Below are positions 43,358 through 52,279 of a stretch of 64,000 bases of DNA, one piece after another. The notes under the pieces were generated by a model. That model worked only from the letters and a program-made list of their open reading frames with translations. It ran no database searches and was not told the origin of the DNA. A program made the translations under genes and the position numbers. Source of the stretch: an uncultured Lachnospiraceae bacterium (GTDB lineage Bacteria; Bacillota; Clostridia; Lachnospirales; Lachnospiraceae); the NCBI GenBank assembly GCA_910577275.1, contig CAJTMW010000019.1, positions 5,377 to 69,376 of the forward strand, in the 5' to 3' direction. The number at the start of each line of letters is the position of its first letter. The first letter of the stretch is position 1.

Positions 43358-46231
43358 ATGAAAATCCTTGATAATATGGAATCGTGTTATGGCTGTGGCG
43401 CTTGCTTTAATGAGTGTCCGACAGGGGCAATTGAAATGAAGGAAAATACAGAAGGTTTTTTAGAGCCGGTTGTAGATGAAGAAAAATGTATTTCCTGTGG
43501 GAGATGCAGGCAGGTATGTCCATCTGTAAATTGCCAGTATTCAAATAATTCGAATCCCGATATTTATGCTTTTTCAGCGGAAGAGAAGATACTTTATGAC
43601 AGTTCTTCGGGTGGAATATTTACCTTTCTTGCAGAGCATATCATAAAAACAGGAGGTTATGTTGTAGGAGCAGCCTATGATTCGGATTTTTTTGTGAAGC
43701 ATATTATCGTACATAATATGGAAGAATTGGACAAAATACGGCGCTCTAAGTATTTACAGAGTTCTACAGACGATATTTTTCAAAGGACAAAAGAGCTTCT
43801 GGAACAGGGAAATTATGTGTTATATAGTGGCTGCCCATGTCAGATTGCCGGATTGCTGCGTTTTTTGGGAAAAGACTATGATAATCTTTACACAGTAGAT
43901 GTATTGTGCCACGGAATCCCTTCTCCCAAAATGTTTCAGGAACATCTGGAGAATTCTTTTGGAGGTATTGATTATGTTAAGGATGTTGAGTTTCGTAGCC
44001 GGGAAGGTTGGGCTTCTCTGCTCAAAGTAAAATTGAAGAATGGAGAAGTCAGAACATCGTATAATAATACAAGTGTATATATGCAGTCTTTTCTACAGGA
44101 TATTAATTTACGTGCTTCATGTTTTCAATGCCAATATAGCAGGCTTCCGCGTCAGGGGGATATGACAATAGGAGATTTATGGGCGGCAGGAAGCCTTAAT
44201 TTATCTTTTGAATACAGAAAGGGAGTGTCAGTTGTTCTTCTTAATAATAATAAAGGCATTGCTTTATTTCAGGATTCGCTTTCTGGAACGGAATACGAGT
44301 ATTACGCTCAGAAAATATATGGAGAAGATATGGAAAATTCCTGTAACATTAAGCTGTTAAATGAAAATATTTTTCATCCGTCTACATGTAACAGTAATTT
44401 TGCCAAACGACGGAAATTTTTTAATGATTGTACTGAGATGAAATTTGAAAGTGCTGTCTATGCATCTTTGCATAAATTTGATGTAGGGCTTATGCTTTTT
44501 ATGTCCAATAATTATGGAAGCATTGCAACAAACTATGCTCTTTACAGGGCGATTAAGGATATGGGGAAAAGAACTGCTGTCATGGACCATTTGTGTTTTA
44601 TGGGGAGTGAAGCTATAAAATTTGCCCGAGGATATATGGAATTGTGCAGTGGCTTTATGGAGAAAGATGATTGGCAGGCGGTTAATCAGTGCTTTGAAAC
44701 TTTTGTTGTTGGTTCGGATATGTCCTGGAATTGGAGCATGAATCAATTTGACAGATTTTTTCAATTTATGCTGCTGGGTTTTGCAAGTGAAAATAAGCGG
44801 ATGATATCTTATGCCCCCTCTTTTGGTGCCAAAAGAGGGATAGATGAAGATGTGAGAGCAGTGTATTCTCATCATTTAAAGCGATTTGACGCAATATCTG
44901 TGCGTGAAGACTATGGAGTTGATATGTGCAGGGATTTGTTCGGTCTTCAGGCTAAGCAGGTAATAGACCCTGTGTTTATATGTGACAGAAAGGCTTGGGA
45001 TGAACTTAGCAGTAAATCACAACTCAAATTTAACGAAGAATATATACTTGCATATATACTGGATATAACGCCATATAAAAGGCAGGCTGCTCTTGAAGCA
45101 GCAAAAAATCTGAATAAGAAACTTGTTGTGATATTGGATTTGTACGGAAATTTTGAAGCAAATAAGAGAGCAATGAATATGGATGAAAATGTTGTAAGAC
45201 CGGAATTTGTAGACTGGGTTGAATATTTCCGGCATGCCAGCTGTGTGATTACCGATTCGTTCCATGGTGTATGTTTTTCAATCATATATGGGAAAAAATT
45301 TGTGGCAATTAAAAACAGAGCAAAAGAACGTTTTGATTCATTAGCAAAATTGATAGAATGTCCGTCTTTGTTCTATGAGGACAGTAGACTATTATTGGGG
45401 AAAGCCAATATTTTTACTGAGATAGATTATGATTTTGTATATAAGCGTATTGCAGCGAAAAGGATGGAATCAGAAAACTGGCTGCATTCGGCATTAAATA
45501 CCGAAGTAAAGCCCAAAAGCGGCAATGATTCCACAAGAGTCATGCTGCAATTGTTGAAGTCCTTGCGTGAGAAAACGGACCTTCTTAATAAGGTAAGGAC
45601 AGATTATGCCTATGAGGAAGAGAAAAAAAGAGAAATTGTATCACAGTTAAAAGCCGGAAAGACATGGCTTGACATAGTTCTTTCAAGAAATAATATTGTT
45701 TCCGCAAACTCAAAGTTGCGGGAGATTAATAATTTACGTGAATATTTTGCCGTGTTAAAAGCAGACTCCAAATATGTGGTAATATTATCCGGCAGAGATG
45801 AGTGTGCCACACATTGGGGGAAATTCCTGGAAATCTCCGGTTTGCCTCTGCGGGCAGATGTACAATGGAGAAACAGCTATGTGGCGGTCATAGACGGAGG
45901 AGCGATCAAGGTTGATGAAAAATCGATAAAGGAGCTTAATTTGAATTATGAGTTTGTCACGGGGCATCCCAATTATAGTGTGGAATATCTGGATAACAAA
46001 TTAAAAGTGTGCTGTACGCCATTGCAATACTGTAAGATTAAGGTAAAAAGCAGAGGATTTACCGAAACGCCGGGGAGGGACAGAAGTGAAATTATAGTTG
46101 ACAATATAGATTATTCTATGAATAAAATCGGATTAAATATTGTGGTGATTGATAAGGAGACGGGGGGAGTTGTCGATTCAATAAATGTAAATACATATTC
46201 TGATGCCGGTTTGAAAATTAATAGAGTATGA
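43358..46231 (+). CDS. Fe-S/FrhB-like - polysaccharide pyruvyl transferase - ILEI-like fusion
   Basis: 957 aa. Residues 1-60 carry two 4Fe-4S motifs (CYGCGACFNECP and CISCGRCRQVCP). Residues about 70-350 resemble the F420 hydrogenase/dehydrogenase beta subunit family (YSGCPCQIAGLLRFL, DVLCHGIPSPKMF). Residues about 375-690 are polysaccharide pyruvyl transferase-like (NNYGSIATNYALY, FVVGSDMSWNW, VITDSFHGVCFS). The last about 170 residues (YVVILSGRDECATHW, NSYVAVIDGG, GLNIVVIDKETGGVVDS) look like the interleukin-like EMT inducer (ILEI) domain seen in some bacterial surface-glycan enzymes. FrhB plus pyruvyl transferase fusions are common in cell-surface polysaccharide loci. It probably modifies a sugar, perhaps with pyruvate ketals, on the SRRP glycan or another surface glycan (inference). 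Last gene of the island. Confidence 0.82.
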   Translation: MKILDNMESCYGCGACFNECPTGAIEMKENTEGFLEPVVDEEKCISCGRCRQVCPSVNCQYSNNSNPDIYAFSAEEKILYDSSSGGIFTFLAEHIIKTGGYVVGAAYDSDFFVKHIIVHNMEELDKIRRSKYLQSSTDDIFQRTKELLEQGNYVLYSGCPCQIAGLLRFLGKDYDNLYTVDVLCHGIPSPKMFQEHLENSFGGIDYVKDVEFRSREGWASLLKVKLKNGEVRTSYNNTSVYMQSFLQDINLRASCFQCQYSRLPRQGDMTIGDLWAAGSLNLSFEYRKGVSVVLLNNNKGIALFQDSLSGTEYEYYAQKIYGEDMENSCNIKLLNENIFHPSTCNSNFAKRRKFFNDCTEMKFESAVYASLHKFDVGLMLFMSNNYGSIATNYALYRAIKDMGKRTAVMDHLCFMGSEAIKFARGYMELCSGFMEKDDWQAVNQCFETFVVGSDMSWNWSMNQFDRFFQFMLLGFASENKRMISYAPSFGAKRGIDEDVRAVYSHHLKRFDAISVREDYGVDMCRDLFGLQAKQVIDPVFICDRKAWDELSSKSQLKFNEEYILAYILDITPYKRQAALEAAKNLNKKLVVILDLYGNFEANKRAMNMDENVVRPEFVDWVEYFRHASCVITDSFHGVCFSIIYGKKFVAIKNRAKERFDSLAKLIECPSLFYEDSRLLLGKANIFTEIDYDFVYKRIAAKRMESENWLHSALNTEVKPKSGNDSTRVMLQLLKSLREKTDLLNKVRTDYAYEEEKKREIVSQLKAGKTWLDIVLSRNNIVSANSKLREINNLREYFAVLKADSKYVVILSGRDECATHWGKFLEISGLPLRADVQWRNSYVAVIDGGAIKVDEKSIKELNLNYEFVTGHPNYSVEYLDNKLKVCCTPLQYCKIKVKSRGFTETPGRDRSEIIVDNIDYSMNKIGLNIVVIDKETGGVVDSINVNTYSDAGLKINRV

Positions 46232-46260
46232 TGTTAAAGTTAAAAGTTGTAATAAATCCC

Positions 46261-46321
46261 GAAAACGATTTCCATAAAAAGTCAATACCCCCTTGTCAGC
46301 GAAAATGGAATCTGCTATACT
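46261..46321 (+). promoter_or_regulatory. pfp promoter with upstream LacI-type operator
   Basis: GAAAACGATTTC (46261-46272) is a one-mismatch palindrome of LacI/CcpA type. Twenty bp later come TTGTCA (46293-46298), 17 bp and TATACT (46316-46321). The operator differs by one base from that at the glgP promoter. Its position upstream of -35 would allow activation or looping. Confidence 0.6.
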
Positions 46322-46375
46322 TCTACTGGAAAAGTTCAGGATAACAAAAGTACTCAGAATAAAGGAGAAAATGAA

Positions 46376-47605
46376 ATGAAAGGTAATATTGTAGTTGGAC
46401 AGTCAGGCGGCCCTACGGCTGTAATTAACTCATCTGTGGCAGGCGTATACGCAGCAGCCAAGAAAATCGGCGTTAACAAGGTGTACGGAATGGTTCACGG
46501 CATCGAAGGCTTTCTGGAAGACAAGCTGATTGAGCTTGAGGATTATCTTGCCGAGCCTACGGGAATCGAGCTTTTAAAGAGAACACCCTCCGCATTCCTT
46601 GGCTCCTGCCGTTTCAAAATGCCCAAGATTGAAGGGCATGAGGACGTTTACGAGAAAGTATTTGAAATCATGGAAAAGCATGATATCGAATGTCTGTTTT
46701 ATGCAGGCGGAAATGATTCCATGGATACGGTAAAAATGTTATCCGATTATGCGGCGGCTCACGGCAAGCCTCAGAGATTCATGGGCGTTCCCAAAACTAT
46801 TGACAATGACCTTCCTGTTACCGACCATTGCCCCGGTTACGGCAGCGCGGCTAAATATATTGCAACCAGCTTAAAAGAAGTTATCCGTGACAACGAGTCC
46901 TTTGGTGCAAAGAAGCCCACTATCTGTATCGTGGAAATTATGGGACGTAACGCAGGATGGCTTACCGCAGCGGCAGCCCTTGCAAAAGGCGACGACTGCA
47001 CAGGCGCGGACGCGATTTATCTTCCCGAGAAGGTGTTTGACATGGATGCTTTCATGGCAAAGGTAAAACATCTGGCGGAGACAAAGTCTTCCGTAGTGAT
47101 TGCGGTTTCCGAGGGTATCCATATCGCGGACGGACGTTATGTGTGCGAGCTTGCAAATGAAAACGTGGCGGTAGACGCGTTCGGACACAAGCAGATGTCC
47201 GGTACGGCAGCTTTCCTTGCGCAGAAGGTTGCGGAGGAAACCGGATTAAAGACAAGGGCAATCGAGCTTTCAACCCTTCAGCGCTCGGCTACCCATCTTG
47301 CTTCCCTTACCGACGTCAACGAGGCGTTCCAGGTTGGATACGATGCGGTTCTGGCGGCGGAAGAAGGTAAGACCGGCATGATGATTACTCTGGACAGAAA
47401 CGGAGACGACCCTTATCAGTGCGGAACAAGCGCTTATGATATTCATGCGATTGCAAATGTGGAGAGACCTGTTCCGGCGGAGTGGATTACGGAAGACGGC
47501 TGCGGGCTTAACGACGGTTATGAGGAGTATGCAAGGCCGCTTATTATGGGCGAGCTGTTCCCTGTTTTTGTAAACGGTGTTCCTTATCATCTTGTAAGAA
47601 AGTAA
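46376..47605 (+). CDS. pfp: Pyrophosphate-dependent phosphofructokinase
   Basis: 409 aa, ATG 46376 with AAAGGAG. It phosphorylates fructose 6-phosphate to fructose 1,6-bisphosphate in glycolysis. GQSGGPTAVINSS and GGNDSMDT mark the phosphate-donor site; the Asp in the latter, where ATP enzymes have Gly, indicates pyrophosphate as donor. PKTIDNDLP holds the catalytic base and MGRNAGWLTA binds fructose 6-phosphate. GC-richer than the preceding gene, which marks the end of the island. It has its own promoter with an operator and is followed by a terminator hairpin. Confidence 0.92.
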   Translation: MKGNIVVGQSGGPTAVINSSVAGVYAAAKKIGVNKVYGMVHGIEGFLEDKLIELEDYLAEPTGIELLKRTPSAFLGSCRFKMPKIEGHEDVYEKVFEIMEKHDIECLFYAGGNDSMDTVKMLSDYAAAHGKPQRFMGVPKTIDNDLPVTDHCPGYGSAAKYIATSLKEVIRDNESFGAKKPTICIVEIMGRNAGWLTAAAALAKGDDCTGADAIYLPEKVFDMDAFMAKVKHLAETKSSVVIAVSEGIHIADGRYVCELANENVAVDAFGHKQMSGTAAFLAQKVAEETGLKTRAIELSTLQRSATHLASLTDVNEAFQVGYDAVLAAEEGKTGMMITLDRNGDDPYQCGTSAYDIHAIANVERPVPAEWITEDGCGLNDGYEEYARPLIMGELFPVFVNGVPYHLVRK

Positions 47606-47610
47606 AAGTC

Positions 47611-47639
47611 AAAAGGGCTGGCCGCAGGGTCAGCCTTTT
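47611..47639 (+). terminator. Intrinsic terminator after pfp
   Basis: AAAAGGGCTGGCC (47611-47623) pairs with GGGTCAGCCTTTT (47627-47639) with small mismatches, ending in four T. Confidence 0.65.
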
Positions 47640-47675
47640 ACAGGATTTTACATGCGGACGACAAAGGAGAAAACG

Positions 47676-48575
47676 ATGATTTCAGGTATTGTAGGGCGCT
47701 ATTTATTAAAGCGGGAGCTTCTTACGCCAAAGCAATTGGAAATTGCGATTTTAGAACAGGGGCAGGTTCGCGTAAAGCTGGGACTTATTGCCGTGGCGGA
47801 AGGGCTGATGACGCAGGAGGAGACGGAGAAGGTACACAGGCTTCAGACAGTGACGGATAAACGTTTTGGCGATATCGCTGTGGAAAAGGGCTATCTGACC
47901 AGAGAAGATGTGGAGATGCTTTTGCATAAGCAGGAAAATGCCTATCTGGCGTTTGCGCAGGTGCTGGAGAACCACCGTCTGATGACAATGGAAGAGCTGG
48001 AGCAGTATATGCTTGATTTCCAGACGGATTATAACCTGACGCTGATGGATATAGAGGATTTGAAAAGCGATGATATTGACAGGATTCTTCCGCTTTTTAT
48101 GCCGATTGGCTGTGAGAAATATCTGAATATTGCCGGGTCGGCGCTCCGTATGCTTTCCCGCTGTATCGATACGGAAATTTATCTGGAAAAAGCTTTTGTT
48201 ACGGACAGATGCGCGGTGGATAACGGCGCGGTTCAGATGGTGGAAGGCGAGCCGGGATTTTCCAGCGGGATTTTCGGAAAAGGAAATTCGCTTCTTGCGG
48301 CGGTGTCCGCATTTGAAAAGAAAAAATACACAGAGGTAAACGAGGAGTCCATGAATGCGGCGGGTGAGCTTTTAAACTGTCTCAACAGCTTTTACGCCCG
48401 GAATTTAAGTCAGGGGGGAGCATTTATCAGGCTTTGCCAGCCGGAATATTCCGTCAGCATCAGCGGAGCTGTCGGAGAAGAGATGTTGGTATTACCGGTA
48501 TACATTCAGGGAGAGCGGACAGATATGGTAATAGCAGCGGGAGGTGAAATCAGGATGACAGAGTGTGAAGAGTAG
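47676..48575 (+). CDS. MshEN-like repeats plus CheX-like domain protein
   Basis: 299 aa from ATG 47676 (AAAGGAG upstream). The N-terminal about 110 residues contain repeats like the GspE/MshE N-terminal domain (LLTPKQLEIAILEQ; RFGDIAVEKGYLTREDVEMLL). The C-terminal about 150 residues resemble CheX-type chemotaxis phosphatase or chemotaxis-pathway domains (MNAAGELLNCLNSFYARNL). MshEN domains can bind cyclic di-GMP, so a link to second-messenger signalling is possible but unproven; the characteristic binding residues were not checked. Exact function unknown. Confidence 0.65.
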   Translation: MISGIVGRYLLKRELLTPKQLEIAILEQGQVRVKLGLIAVAEGLMTQEETEKVHRLQTVTDKRFGDIAVEKGYLTREDVEMLLHKQENAYLAFAQVLENHRLMTMEELEQYMLDFQTDYNLTLMDIEDLKSDDIDRILPLFMPIGCEKYLNIAGSALRMLSRCIDTEIYLEKAFVTDRCAVDNGAVQMVEGEPGFSSGIFGKGNSLLAAVSAFEKKKYTEVNEESMNAAGELLNCLNSFYARNLSQGGAFIRLCQPEYSVSISGAVGEEMLVLPVYIQGERTDMVIAAGGEIRMTECEE

Positions 48576-48641
48576 ATTTTCACACACCAAATTTGCGCCT
48601 TGGCTCCGGCTTGCGGGTCATTGGCGGCATGGAGGAATTAA

Positions 48642-49631
48642 ATGGTATCAATTAAGGATGTGGCAAGGGCGGCCGGGGTGGCAATCTCCACGGTGTCAAA
48701 GGTTTTAAACGGTTATCCTAATGTCAGTGAGGAGACAAAAGTCAAGGTAAACAGAGCAGTAGAGGAACTGAATTTTGTCCCCAACTCTGTAGCCGCCGCC
48801 CTTTCTTCCAAACAGTCGGGGCGGGTGGCGCTTCTTATGCATTTGAACCAGAAGACCCAGGCAATCGACGAGATTAACATGCAGTATATCCAGGGGGCAA
48901 TCCATAAGGCGATGGAGCTGAATCTGGACGTGATTACGCTCTTTTTTTCCATGTTCAAAAATAAAACCGTGGAGGAGCTTACCAGATATCTTCAGTCACA
49001 GAGCATCTGCGGCCTGATTATTTATGGTATGGGCAGGGAAAATCATGTGCTCCGCGAGCTGGTGGAAAGGCAGAACTTCAAGTGTGTGGTAATTGACGCG
49101 CCCTTTGTCAATGAAAATACTTCCTCTGTGGGAATCAATCAGCTTAAGGCCCAGTATGACGTGGCAAGGAAAACCATTGAGGATAATAACGGCAGGCGGA
49201 TTCTTTATATCACAGGAAAAAAGGACGGATTTGCCACGGAAGACAGGCTTGTGGGAATGAAAGAGCTGGTTGACGAATTAAAGCTGGTGATGACAGTTAA
49301 AAACGGAGAGTTTTCGGAACTCCAGGCCAGGAACATCACCATGAAATACGGCGAAAAGTATGATGTTATCGTGTGCGCGTCCGATTTGATGGCAATCGGC
49401 GCAATGAAGGCGTTGACCGAGATGGACATTTTCAGACCTGTCTGCGGCTTTGACGGGATTATTCTGATGGGCTATGTGGGGAAGCAGATGAACACGGTGC
49501 ATCAGGATTTTGCGGGGATTTCCGCAGCGGCCATGGAGGAGCTGCAGCTTTTAATGGACGGGAAAACAGGGGAAAGAATCGATATTCCGCATTATCTGGA
49601 CAGGATGAAATATCTGGATATTATTTGTTGA
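48642..49631 (+). CDS. LacI-family transcriptional regulator
   Basis: 329 aa with an N-terminal LacI helix-turn-helix (IKDVARAAGVAISTVSKVLN) and hinge (NFVPNSVAAALSSK), then a periplasmic-binding-protein-like effector domain (about 60-325). ATG 48642 has GGAGG upstream. Lying between pfp and glgP, both of which carry LacI-type palindromes, it is the likely regulator of both, sensing a sugar or sugar phosphate (inference). No operator is seen in front of its own gene. Confidence 0.88.
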   Translation: MVSIKDVARAAGVAISTVSKVLNGYPNVSEETKVKVNRAVEELNFVPNSVAAALSSKQSGRVALLMHLNQKTQAIDEINMQYIQGAIHKAMELNLDVITLFFSMFKNKTVEELTRYLQSQSICGLIIYGMGRENHVLRELVERQNFKCVVIDAPFVNENTSSVGINQLKAQYDVARKTIEDNNGRRILYITGKKDGFATEDRLVGMKELVDELKLVMTVKNGEFSELQARNITMKYGEKYDVIVCASDLMAIGAMKALTEMDIFRPVCGFDGIILMGYVGKQMNTVHQDFAGISAAAMEELQLLMDGKTGERIDIPHYLDRMKYLDIIC

Positions 49632-49658
49632 AAATTCTGTTTTACAATAGAATTTTTT
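49631..49658 (+). terminator. AT-rich intrinsic terminator after the LacI-family gene
   Basis: AAAATTCT (49631-49638), 10-nt loop, AGAATTTT (49649-49656), with a run of six T. The stem is weak (AT). Confidence 0.5.
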
Positions 49659-49667
49659 AATATCCAC

Positions 49668-49696
49668 TTGCGGAAAACGTTTTCTTATGTTACACT
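49668..49696 (+). promoter_or_regulatory. glgP promoter with LacI-type operator in the spacer
   Basis: TTGCGG (49668-49673), 17 bp, TACACT (49691-49696). The perfect palindrome GAAAACGTTTTC (49673-49684) fills the spacer start, a position that predicts repression by steric block. Confidence 0.65.
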
Positions 49697-49772
49697 CAGT
49701 ATGCAACATGTAAATTTTGGAATAATTTAATATGAAAGTCGCGAAAAATTGAAATTATTGTGAGGAGAGATT

Positions 49773-52097
49773 ATGGCAGAAGGAACGAATTTAAAAAAGC
49801 ATGTTCTGGTTTTAAATATGGAACAGCAGATGGAAGAAGTTGCAAAGGAAATGTTCGGCAGGTCATTACAAGAGCTTTCCAATCAGGAAGCCTATTATGT
49901 ACTGCTGACATACACGAAAAGACTGATGACGGTTTCCAATCACAATGACGGAGAAAAGAAGATTTACTATATTTCTGCGGAATTCTTAATCGGAAAGCTG
50001 TTATCCAACAATTTAATTAATCTGGGCGTTTATGACAGGGTTGACCAGATTATGAAAAGTAACGGAAAGAGCCTTGCGGAGATTGAGGAGTGCGAGCCGG
50101 AGCCGTCTCTTGGCAACGGCGGTCTTGGAAGGCTTGCGGCATGTTTTCTGGATTCCATTGCAACCCTTGGGCTTCCCGGGGAAGGAATCGGCTTAAATTA
50201 CCATTTCGGCCTTTTCAGGCAGGTGTTTAAAGACAGGCTCCAGTGTGCGGAAAAGAATGACTGGATTGAAAATGATTCCTGGCTCACAAAGACTGACGTT
50301 TCTTTCGATGTACATTTCGGTAAAAAGAAAGTGGTGTCACGGCTTTATGACATTGATGTCGCCGGGTATGACAGCGGTGTTAACAAGCTACGGCTCTTTG
50401 ACATCGAGTCGGTGGACGAAGATATCGTGAAATCGGGGATTGATTTTGACAAGGAGGATATTGAAAAGAATCTTACCTTATTCCTTTATCCCGACGATTC
50501 CGATGAAGCCGGCCATCTGCTTCGGATTTACCAGCAGTATTTTATGGTGAGCAATGCGGCGCAGCTCATCTTAAAGGAACTGAAAGAAAAGAAATATGAT
50601 TTGCGCAAAATGTACGATTACGCTGTAATTCAGATTAACGATACCCATCCCACCATGGTAATCCCGGAGTTAATCCGTATCCTGGTGGAGGAAAAGGCAT
50701 TTTCCATGGACGAGGCAATCGAGGTGGTAAGCAAGACCTGCGCTTACACGAACCACACGATTCTGGCGGAGGCTCTCGAAAAATGGCCGCTTAAATATCT
50801 GGAAAAGGTGGTTCCCCAGCTTGTTCCCTATATTAAGGAGCTGGATAAACGGGTGGCGGCAAAATACGACGACCCGGCGGTGCAGATTATCGACAAAGAC
50901 AACCGGGTTCACATGGCCCATATCGATATCCACTACGGATTTTCCGTCAACGGCGTAGCGGCGATTCATACGGAAATTTTAAAGAACACCGAGCTGCATG
51001 CTTTTTATGAGCTGTATCCCGAGAAGTTTAACAACAAGACCAACGGCATTACCTTCAGAAGATGGCTCCTTAGCTGTAACCGGGAGCTGGCAGGCTTCCT
51101 ATCCGAGACCATTGGTGACGGCTTTAAGAAGGATGCCGATAAGCTTGAAAAGCTTCTGGAATTTGCGGACGACGAGAGAGTGCTTGACCGTCTGGCGGAG
51201 ATTAAGATGAACCGCAAGAAGGAGCTTGCCGCATATGTGAAGGAAAGGGAAGGCATTGATTTGGACCCCGATTCCGTGTTTGATATCCAGATTAAGCGGC
51301 TTCACGAGTATAAGCGCCAGCAGATGAACGCGCTTTACATTATCCACAAGTATCTGGAAATCAAGAGCGGCAAAAAGCCGGTAAGGCCCATGACCTTCAT
51401 TTTCGGCGCAAAGGCTGCTCCGGCCTACGTGATTGCACAGGATATTATCCACCTGCTTCTGGTTCTGGAGGAGATTGTCAACAACGACCCCGAGGTAAGC
51501 CCTTACATGAAAGTGGTTATGGTGGAGAATTACAATGTCAGCTATGCGGAGAAGCTGATTCCGGCCTGCGATATTTCCGAGCAGATTTCCCTTGCCTCCA
51601 AGGAGGCTTCCGGCACAGGCAATATGAAGTTTATGTTAAACGGAGCCGTGACCCTTGGAACATCGGACGGAGCCAACGTGGAAATCCACGAGCTTGTGGG
51701 CGATGATAATATTTATATTTTCGGCGAGAAATCCGATACGGTAATCGAATATTATGAGGAGAAAAAGCAGGGCAAGCCGGGCTATGTGTCGAAGAAATAT
51801 TATGAAAAGAGTCCGGTCATCAAAGAAGCCGTGGACTTTATTATAAGCGATAAGGCGCTTAAGGCGGGGCATAAGGAGAATCTGGAGCGTCTGTACAAGG
51901 AGCTGATTAATAAGGACTGGTTTATGACGCTGCTTGATTTGGAAGACTATATTGTAATGAAAGACAAGGCGATTGCGGATTACGAGGACCGTGAAAAGTG
52001 GAAAAAGATGATGCTTGTGAACATTGCAAAGGCGGGTTTCTTCTCATCAGACAGGACGATTGCAGAGTATAACAGGGATATCTGGAAGCTGAAATAA
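49773..52097 (+). CDS. glgP: Glycogen/alpha-glucan phosphorylase
   Basis: 774 aa, ATG 49773 with GAGGAGAG. GT35 enzyme that releases glucose 1-phosphate from glycogen using phosphate and PLP. Visible hallmarks: EPSLGNGGLGRLAACFLDS near the N-terminus, VIQINDTHPTMVIPEL, RIHEYKRQ-like RLHEYKRQQMNAL, and the PLP lysine in ASGTGNMKFMLNGA. Slightly short for the family (about 800) but complete. It is regulated probably by the LacI-family protein encoded just upstream and feeds the glycolytic flux served by the nearby pfp. Confidence 0.95.
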   Translation: MAEGTNLKKHVLVLNMEQQMEEVAKEMFGRSLQELSNQEAYYVLLTYTKRLMTVSNHNDGEKKIYYISAEFLIGKLLSNNLINLGVYDRVDQIMKSNGKSLAEIEECEPEPSLGNGGLGRLAACFLDSIATLGLPGEGIGLNYHFGLFRQVFKDRLQCAEKNDWIENDSWLTKTDVSFDVHFGKKKVVSRLYDIDVAGYDSGVNKLRLFDIESVDEDIVKSGIDFDKEDIEKNLTLFLYPDDSDEAGHLLRIYQQYFMVSNAAQLILKELKEKKYDLRKMYDYAVIQINDTHPTMVIPELIRILVEEKAFSMDEAIEVVSKTCAYTNHTILAEALEKWPLKYLEKVVPQLVPYIKELDKRVAAKYDDPAVQIIDKDNRVHMAHIDIHYGFSVNGVAAIHTEILKNTELHAFYELYPEKFNNKTNGITFRRWLLSCNRELAGFLSETIGDGFKKDADKLEKLLEFADDERVLDRLAEIKMNRKKELAAYVKEREGIDLDPDSVFDIQIKRLHEYKRQQMNALYIIHKYLEIKSGKKPVRPMTFIFGAKAAPAYVIAQDIIHLLLVLEEIVNNDPEVSPYMKVVMVENYNVSYAEKLIPACDISEQISLASKEASGTGNMKFMLNGAVTLGTSDGANVEIHELVGDDNIYIFGEKSDTVIEYYEEKKQGKPGYVSKKYYEKSPVIKEAVDFIISDKALKAGHKENLERLYKELINKDWFMTLLDLEDYIVMKDKAIADYEDREKWKKMMLVNIAKAGFFSSDRTIAEYNRDIWKLK

Positions 52098-52189
52098 TGT
52101 TGGCTATTGTAATTCCGGCTGTTAAGTGTTAAAATGTTGTTGTTCTGAAAGAAATATAAGTTGATTTTTAGAATATTCGACCTCTCACC

Positions 52190-52233
52190 AGGACAATGCC
52201 TGCTCTTCCGCTTAAGAAGAGCGGGCTTGTCCT
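52190..52233 (+). other. Long imperfect hairpin between glgP and the S1-domain gene
   Basis: AGGACAA (52190-52196) and GCTCTTC pair with GAAGAGC and TTGTCCT (ending 52233) around a CGCTTAA-like loop; the inner arms mismatch slightly. No T run follows, so it may be a processed or Rho-type end of glgP mRNA or a structured leader of the S1 gene. Confidence 0.5.
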
Positions 52234-52279
52234 GTGAAAATATATGGGGAAATAAGCAAAAGGAAAGGACAAACGAATT

